A stretch of DNA of 64,000 bases from Siphonodentalium dalli (GCA_032622095.1 CP136067.1:126639030-126703029); one strand, 5' to 3'. Counted from the stretch's first letter, positions 38,925 through 51,085 are shown. Translations and numbers: made by a program. The notes: generated from the letters alone by a model not told the origin.

Positions 38925-39700
38925 ATGAAATCCTACATTCCAGACTTGAAACGATTATCGCGAATTATCGAAGAAGTGACGTACAGAATTAAAGAAATAG
39001 TGGATCTGAACAAATCATTCACATCACTGACTACCGATGACGACGAATTCTTTTTGGAAATGGACAAATCAGAAGAATACATCAGCAAAGTTAAGAACAA
39101 GAAGCACAATTACGAACAGTTTCTCACCGAAACCGCCAATAATCGTTCAGAAATCGGCAGCAACCACAACTTATTCCAAACAAAAAGTTATGTTGCCCAA
39201 ACTATCACTACCCACATTTGGTGGTGACATCATTCAATGGACACCAATCTGGGACACAGCGGTGAATTCGATACCTAACTCGGACTTACCCAAAGTTAAA
39301 ACATTTCTACATTTGAGATCTCTGTTACATGGACCTGCATCGATGTGCGTTAGTGGATTAAGCCTAACAAACAAGAACTATTCAGAGGCAATCGATGGCT
39401 TTGGAGCACCGATCTGGACAATGTCATCAAATTGAAAACGCTCAGCTGGACGCGCTGGCTTCTCTAGAAGCCCCACGGTACAACACAACACGTTTGGGAC
39501 AATTTCGTGACGAACTGGAGTCACATAATCTATCAATATATGCACTGAATCAAGGGATATACTATAGTGATATGCTTGTGTCCATCGTGCTGAAGAAACT
39601 TCTTCCACCACTTCGCAGTGGCATCGTGTGCCTGTATGGAAACAGGAATAATCGCCTTGAAGAAATTCGTGAATGCTTTCGATAAGAAGTTTAAATTTTG
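38925..39700 (+). pseudogene. BEL/Pao gag remnant
   Basis: Three overlapping frames together cover a Pao-type gag. The conserved block LPKLSLPTFGGDIIQWTPIW is in the 39,037-39,435 frame; KNYSEAID continues it, and after a frameshift near 39,395 the text LKTLSWTRWLL-like / YNTTRLGQFRDELESHNLSI carries on to about 39,685. The first frame ends early at a stop near 39,225. No complete product is possible. Confidence 0.6.
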
Positions 39701-39899
39701 GAAGCAGGAGAACGTGAACCAATGTACACATATCAGCCGACGGTATCCACGATGATAGCAATTTTCCTAACGGAATTCTCAAAATAATAACCGCGCAAAC
39801 ATGGATCGACGTGCTATGTGCGTGTTCTGCAACGGATCACGAAACATTAATAACTGAAATATCAATCGATATAAATGTGCACGAAGAAGTTATGGCTCT

Positions 39900-41303
39900 C
39901 GTAAAATGCCACCTAGGTGTAGATGGGATGAAACAAAATCTATTGAATTTAAATACAATTTAGATCCTGATGATATTGATTCTATGCGACAGACCATCGA
40001 TAAACAGGAAACCGACCACCCAAGATGTACAGAGATGAATGATATTGTATCCAAAATAACTCATGATTCTGCAGATAATACCTTTGGACTGGGACCAGCA
40101 AACAAGATAAATAAAAATTGACATTGAACATCGAACAATCCTTGGTTTAACCCAGCGTATAAACTAGTCAGGAAGCAATACCGAAAAGCAGAACGAGACT
40201 ACAAGTTTAAAAATAATCACTTGTCCAGAAGCGTTGTGCGTGAAACAGCTAACATTTAAAAGCTTGCGATGGAAAATGCGATGAAATCTCACAGAGATAA
40301 GATATGTGGTGAAATGACTAAATTAAAAAAGAAATTTTTGGTCTATATTGAATAAGCAAAGAAAACTAACAGACAGTTCATTACAAATAAATGATCTTGA
40401 GAATTATTTCCGAGAACTAAATTCCATAACCTACACACATGATCCCAACCTCTCTATCGATGATACAATTACGAATGACACACTTAACCAATATATTACC
40501 CACGAGGAAATACACATCACGATCACTTGTCTCAGTAATAGTAAATCACCTGGAAACGACGGAATATTAAATGAATTTATAAAATCCTGATTTGATACAA
40601 TTAAAGACATATACTGTTAACAGTGTAATCTAGTTTTGGATTCTGGATGTATACCTGGTTCCTGTGGAATTGGAACCATTAAACCTATATATAAAATAAA
40701 AAAGATTCAAGTGACCCTAAAAGCTACAGTCCAAATACTCTACTCGGTTGTTTTTTTGGAAAATTATTTACAAAAATACTTTCAAACAGGATGAACACAT
40801 ATTTAGAGGAACACAACGTAATGAAGGACAATTAATTAAGGAATACTCCGCAGTTGATAATACTTGTGTTCTTCATATGCTGACAGAAATTACGAAGTCA
40901 GTAAACAGAAGCTTATATTGTGCATTCGTTGACTCTGAAAAATAATTTGATAAAGTATGGAGACAGGACTATGGCACAAACTTTTATAAAACGGTATAAA
41001 TGGAAACATATTTAGTCATTTGCAATATGTACTCGAACATTAAGTCCAAAATCAAACTCGGAAATGAAAATCCCAATTTTATCCATGCCTATCTGGTGTT
41101 CGACAAGGTATTTTCTTTCACCGATCCTTTTTGCATTGTAAGTAAACGATTTTGAATCTTATCTGCCAACTACAGGAGCTATTTATCTGCCGAAATTGTC
41201 GGATGATATTGAAAATCAATTGAATATCTATATTAAACGTTTTGCATCTGTGTATGCATATGATACCGAGCTGATGGCAGAAACACCTGCAAAATAAAAA
41301 AAT
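39900..41303 (+). mobile_element. LINE fragment nested in the BEL/Pao element
   Basis: Plus-strand frames give pieces of a non-LTR reverse transcriptase: RKQYRKAERDYKFKNN near 40,170, WSILNKQRKL near 40,340, then LSNSKSPGNDGILNEFIKS near 40,530-40,590 (the conserved K-SPG-DGI motif), SGCIPGSCGIGTIKPIYK near 40,640, SPILFALYVNDFESYL near 41,125 (usual LSP-LF-LYINDL) and YAYDTELMAET near 41,255 (the catalytic YADD changed to YAYD). Many stops and frameshifts. It ends close to the 31-bp repeat at 41,305. It separates Pao gag from pol, so it inserted into the Pao copy or replaced part of it. Confidence 0.65.
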
Positions 41304-41304
41304 A

Positions 41305-41506
41305 GGAAGGCTACGTTTGGATATCAACATTATGTTGGTTTTATCCGGTTTGCAGCGGTTTTACTGTATGTATAATTCCCAGATAAGTAAATTGTTTAAC
41401 AACTTCAATTTCCCTCCCATTAGAGAACAAAGTAGTTTTATTGGAAGGCTACGTTTGGATATCAACATTATGTGCTCATTTCCGAGTTAATATCCAAAAG
41501 CCTTCC
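41305..41506. repeat. 31-bp exact direct repeat with partial inverted third copy
   Basis: The 31 bases starting GGAAGGCTACGTTTGG occur at 41,305-41,335 and again at 41,443-41,473, about 108 bases apart. A shortened inverted version (ATATCCAAAAGCCTTCC) follows at about 41,490-41,506. It lies at the junction between the nested LINE and the Pao pol. Confidence 0.7.
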
Positions 41507-41520
41507 AATAAAACAGAATC

Positions 41521-42117
41521 CATTTCCATACCGACCAAATTGTCGGGTCCCGAATTCACCAAAGTACATTCTCACTAAAAAAATACCTCTGTAATCCGGA
41601 ACTCTCTATTCGGACAGCCTGTGACATTAGTTCCATTCTCATGAGATTCAGCTTGCATAAATATGGTGTGATTTCCGAGGTAGATAAATCATTTCTTCAC
41701 ATCAAACTAGCCGACAGTGACACAAATTTCACGCGATTCTGGTGGTTGTCTGACCCAATAAACACTGAATCCAAGTTCGACGTGTACATGTTCAATGTTG
41801 TGTTATTCAGTGCCAAATATTCACATTTCATTCTAAACGCCACACTACTCAAACGCCCGATGTCATATTCAACCGAATACCCAACTGTGAAATATTTACT
41901 GAACAATGTTTATGTTGATAACTCTGTGACCAGTCTCCAAAACGAGAATGGAGTAATGCATTACTTCAAAACGACCAGGGACATTATGGCTAAAGGTAAC
42001 TTTAATGTGCGGTTGTCGTGTTCGAATTCGGAGATACTTTGTTCTGCGGCATCAAGCGAAATCGTGTTAGCTCGAAATGAAACGGTGCCCGTGCTTGGAC
42101 TTGGATATAGATGTTGA
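41521..42117 (+). pseudogene. BEL/Pao reverse transcriptase fragment
   Basis: The open stretch from 41,641 shows Pao reverse transcriptase features: ILMRFSLHKYGVISEVDKSF (the palm, where DIEKAF is usual), DTNFTRFWWLSDP, VVLFSAKYSHFILNATLL (where VxFG-A-x-SPF is usual), and NNVYVDN as the YVDD-equivalent catalytic motif, with both aspartate-type positions partly kept. It is 158 codons from Met but part of a larger pol that is broken before and after. Known Pao polymerases are far longer. Confidence 0.72.
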
Positions 42118-42149
42118 TTCATTGACATTCACGCAAAAGGAAATGAACT

Positions 42150-42560
42150 GTAGATCGAGAACATTTGAGTGATATTTCACGTGTGTTTGATCCCGTGGTA
42201 TCTCTTTCATCAGTAATTGTAAATGCCAAAATATTTATGCAGAAACTGTGGACATACCACTTGAGCTCGGATGTACCCGTTCCCGAGAAACCGTGCGACG
42301 AGTGGTACATTTATATAGTTCGCGACCATATGCAAGCAGTGTCCAAAATGAAAATCAACCGATGTATAGACATTTGCAATTCCGAAACAACGGAGGCGTT
42401 CGAAATACATGTGTTTGTCGACGCGAGCGTGAAAGATTATGTAGCTGTTGCATATTTTAAATCTTGTACAACCGGTCATTCTGAATTGTCATGTCAAAAA
42501 GTAAAGTTGCTCCTGTGAAGTCACGATATCTAACCTCGAACTGATGGCAACTCTGGTCGG
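42150..42560 (+). pseudogene. BEL/Pao connection and RNase H-like fragment
   Basis: The frame reads SDISRVFDPVVSLSSVIVNAKIFMQ, the conserved Pao segment after the polymerase (usually R..LS..S.IFDPLGFLSP...AK.ILQ). Further on, HVFVDASVKDYVAVAYF is the first RNase H strand (usual FVDAS..AYGAVAY). After the frame ends at 42,518 another frame gives SRYLTSNLELMATLVGARL, the usual continuation. Orphaned by frameshifts. Confidence 0.65.
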
Positions 42561-43059
42561 TGCGCGACTTGCCTAGCACAATGTGAACAAAAACATGCAC
42601 CTCCAACATCGTGAAATCTAGTGATGTGGTTCGATATTAGGATCGTGTTATACTGGATAGACACTATAAACAAAATAGGGATCTTCCAAAATTCGCGTCG
42701 AACAGAGTGTGCGAAATTAAGTCAATGAACCATACAGTTGAATGACATCACTGTGTTCCGCCGACAAGTCGCGGTTGTTCATTCGCAAGTTTCACTTCAG
42801 AATAACAATGGTGGCATGGTTGCAAAACAGCATGGAATCACAGTAAGCTAGATTATGTTTAGCCCTCTGTGTCATTAACCTTGTCTACTGGTGATGCTAT
42901 ATCAAGCATATGGCAAATTCACCTTATTCACGCTCTTCCAAACAAGGACATGTGCCTTGATCCATGAATGGTTTCACTGTATGGGAAATTGTTGAGAGTA
43001 ACGTCATTGGTTGTTAGCTTCAAATTAGTAGAACTGTTCGTCAACTTGGAACGATGCCA

Positions 43060-43760
43060 ATTACTGAAATCAACCGAGCTGAAACCCAGTTGTTTAAACT
43101 GTGTCACCACTGTGACAATACCGAAGTCCTAACATGCCTAAGGGAAGGTCGACCGTGTGGAAAACCTATCACAACGCAACTCGAACGATTCTTGTCGCAT
43201 TCGCAGTCGCGGGTGTATATCTAACGCGGACGTTGACGTCAGCTCTGAGTTCACAATCATACTGCACCAGAACAGTGCAATTACGGACCTGATTATCATA
43301 CATCATCACCACATCGCGCTCCTTTCCGGATTTGATCAGACAGTTACTTCCATTCGCCATCAATTTTGGATACCCTACATTCACCAACACGTGAAAAAAC
43401 TAAAATCATGCATATTGTGTTAACAGGTTATTGGTAAACCTTTTCGAGCCACACCAGCACCCCATCTTCAAGTAGATCGCACCAAGGTGGATAGGCCGTT
43501 TCGTGTGGCTGGTTTCGATTATGCTGGACCTTTGGCAATCTTGGATTCCCATATCAAAGCATACATATGCCTATTTACATGTGCAACATCCCGTGCTTTA
43601 CATTTAGAAGTTGTCAACAATTTAACAGTTGACTCCTTCATACACTGTTTCAGACTAGTTCTGAGCCGCCGAGGATTGCCAGAGAATATGTTATCGGACA
43701 ACGGAATCACTTTTTAAGGAGCTGCTAAATATATTAAACAATTATTTAATCATATTTATC
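43060..43760 (+). pseudogene. BEL/Pao integrase fragment
   Basis: A zinc-finger remnant with ITEINRAETQLFKLCHH lies near 43,060-43,110. The catalytic core follows at 43,480-43,717: FRVAGFDYAGPLAILD, KAYICLFTCATSRALHLEVV and RRGLPENMLSDNGITF, with the first two acidic residues of the D,D-35-E triad visible (FDYAGPL and SDNG). A stop at 43,717 and several frameshifts kill it. The frame after the stop, GAAKYIKQLFN, continues the domain for a few residues, then homology ends. Confidence 0.72.
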
Positions 43761-43871
43761 ATATTTATCTCCATGATGAACATTCAAAGAGAAACGTGAA
43801 AACACATGTTAAAGAGCGTATGCCTTAAGAGTCGTGAGTTGACTTATTTGTGTAATTGTCCGCACATTATA

Positions 43872-43958
43872 TGCTTAGACTCGTCTCATTACATGTCGAT
43901 AATGTGACTAAAACGCTCTCATTTGTCCATTGTCGACTCAAAATGAGACGAATCTAAG
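43872..43958. repeat. Hairpin with 18-bp arms
   Basis: GCTTAGACTCGTCTCATT at 43,872 pairs with AATGAGACGAATCTAAGC ending near 43,958, one mismatch. Lies between the Pao remnant and the satellite. Confidence 0.6.
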
Positions 43959-44204
43959 CAGATAATCTACCACGATTAACACATAGATGAGACACATACC
44001 CAAGCAGGATTGAAATTCCGACGAGCTTTAACACGTAACTACCTCTTAAATGTTTCACTAAAGTAAAATTCGTCTATAGAATGACATTCAAATTCTAATG
44101 AGCGCATTGAGATGCGGTACTGATAATATGTTTCTTAGCTTCGTTTTGGTCAAATGCTGCATTGAAAAAGCATTTTTACAATACTCTGTGGGCACGGGAC
44201 AGCG

Positions 44205-45345
44205 TTTGCGCAGGTTCGACATATATTTATATATATACAATTTATAATCATATATCATAAAAGCCCAACTATGCCGCGATATGTCCTCAACGGGACCAGT
44301 AAATTGACCTTGTCTCATACCCTAGGGTAAATATTAAATATCATCCCATTTCCATAATTTGTTGTTACGTGATGAACTACTTTATAGAAAGCCTAGCTGC
44401 GTGTGGTCATTGTTCGGTATATATGGGCCAGATATATCAGAGAAGCCCAACTATGCCACAATATGTCCCACAAGTGACCTGTAAATTGACTTTGTCTCAC
44501 ACTAGGGTAACTATCGAATATCATCCCATTTCCATATTTTGGTTTGCCGTGATGACCAACTTTATGAAAAGCCTAGCTGCCTGTGGTCATTTTTCAGTAT
44601 ATATAGGCCAGATATATCAGAAATGCCCACCTATGCCGCAATATGCCCCCAAGGGACCTGTAAAACAAATTTGTCTCGTGCCCTATGGCAAATATCGAAT
44701 ATCAACCTATTTCCTTATTGTGGTGTTCGTGATGACGTACTTGATCAAAAGCCTAACTGCGAGCGGTATATATTGACCAGATATATCAGAGGTGCCCAAC
44801 GAGCAGCAATATGTCTCCCACGGGACCTGTAAATTGACCGTGTATCATACCCTGGGGTAAATATCGAATATCACCCCATTTCCTTATTTTGGTGTCATAA
44901 AAGCCCAACTATGCCGCGATATGTCCTCAGCGGGACCAGAAATAGACCTTGTCTCATACCCTAGGGTAAATATTAAATATCATCCCATTTCCATAATTTG
45001 TTGTTACGTGATGATCTACTTTATCAAAAGCCTAACTGTGTGTGGTAATTTCAGTATATATGGGCAAGGTATATCAGAAAAGCCCAACTATGCAGCAATG
45101 AGTCCCCCACGACGAGACCTGCAATTGGCCTTGTCTCAAACCGTAGGGTAAACTTCGAAGATCATCCCATTTCCATTTTTGGTGCTTCGTGATGATATAC
45201 TTTATCAAAAGCGTAGCTGCTTGTTGTCATTGTTCTGTATATATAGGCCAGATATATCAGAAAAGCCCTACTATGCCGCAATATGTCCTCCACGGGACCT
45301 GTAAATGACCTTGTCTCATACCCTAGAGTAAAATACATCCCATTT
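44205..45345. repeat. Tandem satellite, unit about 180 bp, seven copies
   Basis: The marker GCCCAACTATGCC or a close variant recurs at 44,263, 44,445, 44,625, 44,794, 44,903, 45,082 and 45,265, so most units are 169-183 bp and one is cut to 109 bp. Each unit contains ATATGTCC(T/C)C..GGGACC, TTGTCTCATACCCTAGGGTAAATAT, CATCCCATTTCC and GCC(A)GATATATCAGA. Open frames here translate the repeat and are not genes. Confidence 0.9.
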
Positions 45346-45839
45346 CCATTTGAACCGACGACATACTCTGGATACCAAAATGCGCTTAACAGAATGTTAA
45401 CAGAACGTTGATATATAACACGTTTTTTGAAAATATTAAACAAGAGTTGACAGTGGTTATAATTAGTTTGTGGTAATTAATAGATTCTGATAACAAGAGC
45501 GTCTTTTGAAGAAATGCTGTTGTTGATAAGATGAGTTATTCGACATAATGGATCATTGTTTTGAGTTACATCAGAGTGTCTCTGCCACTTCTATATAGCG
45601 TTAAATAATGAGAGCTTGTGTAACCGACTGTCGCGAAAATAATTATAACTGATTTACAACAGACAAACATTTAGATGAAAGTGATTATACATGTATATCA
45701 ATTGAAATTGTCATGTGGCTTGGTTCGTCCTGTTTTTGATTTGTTCTATTCTTACCATTGTGTTTGTTCGCTGTGCTATGTGACTGTTGTGGTTTATCTT
45801 ACTCTCAACCAATAAACCAGACCACCACAACATACTTAC

Positions 45840-45992
45840 GTGGAATTGTTGCCGATGTCGCTGTTGTGGTTGTTGTGGTAGTCGATGTTGTCGTAGTTGT
45901 TGTCGTAGTCGTCGGCATTGATGTTGTCGTCGTAGTTGTTGCTGGTGGTGCTGTTGTAGTCGTTGTCGTTGTTGTTGTTGGTGTTGTTGCTG
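45840..45992 (-). CDS. Gene 1 exon 2: threonine-rich mucin-like linker
   Basis: A 153-nt exon with 50 complete codons, 35 of them Thr (ACA/ACG/ACT/ACC), the rest Ala, Pro, Ser, one Met and one Ile. It is bounded by the acceptor TTTTTCTAAAG (or CAG three bases later, giving 150 nt) and the donor CCAC|GTAAGT. Both ends are phase 1, so it joins exon 1 (Ala codon) and exon 3 (Pro codon) with no stop. Such Thr/Pro stretches are usually O-glycosylated spacers between binding domains in secreted proteins. The underlying DNA is an imperfect ACA trinucleotide repeat. Open frames over this stretch that read as Val-rich (plus strand) or Gln-rich (minus strand) are shadows. The alternative is that this is only a microsatellite with chance splice motifs; the exact phase match on both sides argues against that. 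Confidence 0.62.
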
Positions 45993-46249
45993 CTTTAGAA
46001 AAAGAGACAACACGCCAAGATATATTCGACTCAAACTTGGATTAACTCAATTATCAAAGACCCGACATATTTTACCGATACCTCCACTCTCCCTTTGACT
46101 TATTTATGACAAATAAAGTTTCATGGAAAGTTTTAGATCCTTTTTTCCTGACTTGACTCGCTTCTCACTGTCCCATACTAGTAAAATTAAGTTTAAGTAA
46201 AGTGAAATCGAGTCTGTCATCAAACGGAGAGTCTGGATCTACGATGCTG

Positions 46250-48160
46250 CAGACTTTACTGCAATGAAAAACAAACTCGAACTATAAATTGGATGTGTCT
46301 TTAATAGACTACGCACGATCAGCAAGTACATTTGCAGAAAAATTATCAAGATTAGCTTCAAAACATACCGAACAAAATTGCTACTATACGATACGTTGAG
46401 CCCACCTGGATGACATGCCCAATCGAAGACTTATTAGACAAAGACGTCGCCTTTATTTTTATGCAAAAAGAAAGAAAACGACAAAGAATTGGCAAAATAT
46501 AAGACTAAGAGAAACGAGGTGATATCGTGTATGAGGTGTGCCAAGCAAAATTTAATAGAAAAAACTCAGTCTGTACTAAAAAACTGCCTTACTGAATCTT
46601 CGCTCTGGTGGAAGACTCTAAACCGACTCAAGGGCCCCGAGAAAAAAAGTATACCAGCACCGAACGATGATAACGCGTCGAAAACTGAGATTTTTAGTAA
46701 TTATTTCGCTTCGATATCATCTCTTCTTAATGAAAACATATTTGACTTACCACCCGTTGTATATAACACATAACCCAGACTCGACTGTTGTTACGCGTGA
46801 AGAAATATATAAGTCACTGATCAGTGTAGAATCAGCGAAAGCTAGTGGTCCCGATGAAATGAGCCCACGAATTTTGAAAAGCTGTGCATCTTCGCTGGCT
46901 GCCCTACTGGAATTTTGTTCAATAAACAAAATTGAAAAATGACTCTTCTCATCTGAATGGAAAATTGCAGATGTCTGTTCCATTTATAAGAAAGCCGACA
47001 TAGTGAATTCTCTAATTATCGCCCAGTTTCTTTAGCCTGTTGCTTGTCAAACAATTTCCAAAAGTGTATCTACTCTCACACGAATAAATACTTCAGTTCC
47101 AACAACCTCCTAACAAATCTTCAGTCAGGATTCAGCCTTGATGACAGCTCAGCCTGTCAGTTAGCTGGCATATATCATTAGATTCATTACATACTATCTT
47201 CACTTGGTATCGGTAAAGAAGTTAGATGTCTGTTCTGCGATGTTAGCAAGGCTTTTGATAAGGTATGGCATCGCGGTCTTATATGTTCAAACTCAAAAGT
47301 ATTCGGCGCGACATACGGTCATCTGGAAAAGTATTTAGATATTTAGACAGCCGCGCGTAATTGTTTCAGATTCATGTTCAAGCTGGAAGTGTGTCTCAGC
47401 TGGTTTGCCCCAGGGATCCATATTTGGCCCTCTTCTATTTTAGTCTACATTAACGACATTGTAGAAAATGTGACGAGCATTATAAGGCTTTATGCTGACG
47501 ATACGTCTCTATGCCTTTCGATTGAAGACCCCATATTGGCCGCAGAGGTTAGTAGCAACGACATCAGGTTGATATTCGAGTGGTCGCAAAAATGGCAAGT
47601 TAATTTCAATCCCTTCAAAACAGAGTCCCTTCTGATATCATGGAAAACCAACGACATCGATCACCCACCGGCTGCATGGGACACATATCGAGCAGAAGAG
47701 AGAAGGTAAAATTAATTCAATATTTCAAAATGCTTAAGCGAGTCACGCATCCTTACTTATATACACTTGTCCCTCTGGTATCCGGAAGCCAAACCGATTA
47801 CGACTCGAGACAAAAAGGCATCAAGTGCCCCCGTGTTCTTGCGACAAGATATGAAAATGCATTCCTGCCAGCTACCATAAAACGGTGGAATACCCTTCCA
47901 CCAGAAGCGAAAAGTTGTGACTTAGTTACAGACTTCAAGATATATATCTTCAGAGATCGTAATACTATACCGTCATATCGTTATACAACTTGTACAAGAC
48001 CAAGTCAAATCTACCACTGTCGTCTGAAAACCTATTTCTGTAACTTTAAATATGACCTGTTTTGTAATCACCTAAAAATTATCCAGTCTGCGATTGTGTG
48101 GAACTGGAGATCGCCGAACATATTTTACTTCATTGTCCGGTTCACAAAAAAAAGATAGAT
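46250..48160 (+). mobile_element. LINE fragment, jockey/CR1-like reverse transcriptase
   Basis: Frames in order: SSLWWKTLNRLKG (46,590), EIYKSLISVESAKASGPDEMSPRILK (46,800-46,880, the polymerase opening motif), SSEWKIADVCSIYKK (46,950), VRCLFCDVSKAFDKVWHRGL (47,222-47,280, conserved FxDxxKAFDxVWH), VSAGLPQGSIFGPLLF with VYINDI (47,395-47,460) and IIRLYADDTSLCLS (47,480-47,520, catalytic YADD intact). The tail at 47,640-48,158 gives YENAFLPATIKRWNTLPPEAK and QIYHCRLKTYFCNFKYDLF, typical of the C-terminal region in these LINEs. Frameshifts and short deletions make it inactive. It is in intron 2 of gene 1, next to exon 2, antisense to the gene. Confidence 0.72.
47374..47709 (+). pseudogene. LINE reverse transcriptase palm fragment with intact YADD
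   Basis: A 111-codon open frame carries the polymerase block with VYINDIVENVTSIIRLYADDTSLCLS and EWSQKWQVNFNPFKTESLLIS, the usual conserved segments after the catalytic Asp pair. The preceding QGSIFGPLLF motif is in another frame. Part of the LINE at 46.25-48.16 kb. Confidence 0.65.
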
Positions 48161-49290
48161 AACGGTTTTGTGGGTTTGTTGGACCTAATATGAACGCTTT
48201 GCTTAATGGGTCGCTAACTTAACGTACAGTGAAAATGCAGTCATTTTCATGTCACTCCAAAAGTTCTTAGATAGAACCAAACGATTTACCATCACTAACT
48301 GATATACAGATCTCATCTAAATAGTGAAAACAAATAAGAGCGCTCTCACAGTTACATTATGTAGTGCGGGGTGTCGAACCTGCAGCTATCAGCCACGGAT
48401 ATGCTCGCGGGCGTTTGTGGAGCGGACAATTCATCACTCGAGACAACAAAAATTATGAAGCAATTTTATATCGCGGAAATGGTCCCTTTATATCTTATGT
48501 CTTTTTGTGTATGTTATATTTATAGTTATGTGCCTACTTGAAAAATAAAATATTGTTTACACTAGATGTTATTACGCACAGCTAATTCAGTATGTGGCTT
48601 GCTTTGCTCCTGGAAATTGAAAAACGGAGAGATTTTGCCACCAAATACATAATTGCATACCCTAATGTGAAATGTTATCATACAATCATTCGATAGATTG
48701 TAATTATGACTTCATTCTCAATGTTCTTTCCCAAATATTAAGATATTGTACATCCTTGAAATCAGCTAAACCACAGTCGCACGCATTTGAACAATTTACA
48801 ATGATATCGTGATCATATGCCACACTCCAAACTCCGATACATAATTGTGTGGTAAAGTTATCACAGAAAAGCTAACACTACCCCTCGCCGCTTTCACGAC
48901 CAGTCAGATTCCTTTGGTCGAATAAAATGGTCGCGAAATTTGGAAAAGGCTAAACACGATATGAGAACGATTCATATATCAATGACATGACTAATTTCAG
49001 AATATAGATGTGTCAGGCTGAAATTTTAGTGGAATTTGTTTTATGAAAGTTTTAAGAATTTATAAAATTATTAACTATTATAATTAGTCTTGTCATGCAC
49101 TGTGCTAGTTGTAATTGATACACATATCACGTATGACTGTCTACGTTCAGAATTTACATTTTTCAAGCCTGATAGTGTAGTGGAAACAGGTCTTTTTGAC
49201 GGTTTTAAGAATTTGAAGAGCGTTTACCGCTTATACACATATTGACTATCAAAATGATCCTTATCGTTGATTGCGCGTGTGTGAGGTAAT

Positions 49291-49292
49291 GA

Positions 49293-49331
<39 letters not shown>
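49291..49331. repeat. (AT)n microsatellite
   Basis: About 20 uninterrupted AT units. Confidence 0.95.
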
Positions 49332-49333
<2 letters not shown>

Positions 49334-51085
49334 AGTCTTTATTACGTCGTGAATAAGATAAGCAGTGTATACAAATATGATGATCAAGAGTCGCCGCGAA
49401 GTGAGGTCCCCGAATGGGTGATGCCTGGTGTGGGTGATGCCTGGAGAGGTATACTAACCTCGAGATGAGATGAGTCTAGTGAAAGCATGAAGTGATGGGA
49501 TGTGATTGTTTCTTATATACTATTTGGGATGCATATTATATGAGGCGTTTGGCAATACACATCGGGATTGGTTCCTCCGTTATGGTCATTTCCCTTGACC
49601 ATAGTTGGGAGCCATCTTCATTGTGTGTATGTCTTCGCTGGGAGTAAGACGTGTGAGGTTTTGTTAAGAACCGAACACGAATATCTGAGTTTGGGGTTTT
49701 ATATATTGGGACATTCGTATAGTTTGAATCAAGTTGTGAGATTATAATGGGTCGTTATCTCACACGTGTTGAGATCTGGCACACTCATTAATTATGAAAT
49801 ATATTTTGAGAATGTTGCTGTAGTCAGATAAGTTTCTACGGGTACAGTTTCCATCAACATTTAACATTGTCCGCTCAGTGCATTGGTCACGAAGTGCATG
49901 TGTCACATGCTAAATGAACATCTTAGTCAAAATAACAAATCACTCTCTTAAATTATTTAGGACGGGAATATAAGTGAATTGCCCGTATAACTAGACACGA
50001 GTTACAAGAAATTTGAGGAAACATTCTATGAATGAAGTTTTTTATAAGAAAACATACATGTATGTGGAATGTGTGTCTGGTCTTATACATGTACATATCG
50101 CAACACATTAAGATTATTGTAACTGACACATTACGTGGACAAATCGTCGCCCGAGAATTATACTGTCCTAACTCACTTAAAACAAAAAATGAGTGTTTGG
50201 TATCGCTGGAATCGGCAGACATGAGCTACATTTTGGGCGCATGTCCGGCGCGATTGGTCTAGAATTCCCAGACTTATCGCCCATTATCCAAGTGATACAA
50301 AACGAAAAATGACATGGTTTTTAGGTTTATAATGTTATATATCCACCTCTATAATGGTCTATCTCCAATAACCAATAGGAACGCGCGATCTAATCACGTG
50401 CTAATTTGTTGATAAAATTCGGATGGACTAAATAGGAACGGTATACAATTCCCAACGTGTTTTATATATGAAACAACTGCTACAAAAGGATGTCATCATG
50501 TGTTGGTAAGTAACTTTATATCAATGTAGATAATAACATATAGTGCTATACATTATAAGTCCCGTTTATGGAAATATTTGAGTTTGAAATCAGCCTCCGA
50601 GATAGAACAATATAGGACTCGGGAAGGTCATACCGCGTGGCGTAGAACTGGAGATAACGCACTATAATTCTTAACCATTTCATGTTTCGCTGATAATAGT
50701 GACCCACATCACCTTGCACCTTGGAGATAGAACAGTATAATGTTGAACAATTTCTCATAGCATGTTACATCTCCGCATTCAGTAGGATACAGGAAACATA
50801 ATTTAAAGCGGCACCCCATTTCCTTAATGCATGCCCTTCGCCGGTTAATTATATATGCAACATTAAATATTATACAAGTTCACCGTAAACGACCGCAAAA
50901 TGTTTTGAGGTGCCGCTGATATAGTACTATGGCCATCAAACTTACATTTCGCTCGAACTATTATGTATGTCCGTCCGACTGTCTATTCTATTGAAATGAA
51001 AGTAAGACATGGCTTCTATAAAAGTATATATTTAGGTCACAAGGCCTTTCGATGTGTTTCAAACATCTCATCAGGTGACATCTTA

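Larger units (their letters stand above)
38900..43760 (+). mobile_element. Decayed BEL/Pao LTR retrotransposon (interrupted)
   Basis: Gag and pol remains lie in order on the plus strand. Gag: coiled start from 38,925 (SYIPDLKRLSRIIEEVT), then the Pao gag region (DUF1759 type) LPKLSLPTFGGDIIQW...KVKTFLHLRSLLHGPA at 39,189-39,370, and a knuckle remnant MCVFCNGSR near 39,810. Pol: reverse transcriptase at 41,521-42,117, RNase H-like at 42,150-42,560, integrase zinc finger (CHHCDN) near 43,100 and integrase core at 43,487-43,760. Frameshifts and stops break it throughout. The protease region is missing or replaced by a nested LINE (39.9-41.3 kb). I could not identify LTRs. It lies within intron 2 of gene 1, antisense to the gene. 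Confidence 0.75.

Noticed and set aside
44369-45151. Plus-strand frames of 76-135 codons with repeated text
   Set aside because: They translate the 180-bp satellite.
45711-46045. Gln-rich minus-strand and Val-rich plus-strand frames
   Set aside because: Shadows of the threonine-coding ACA repeat, which is the only frame with matching splice sites and phase.
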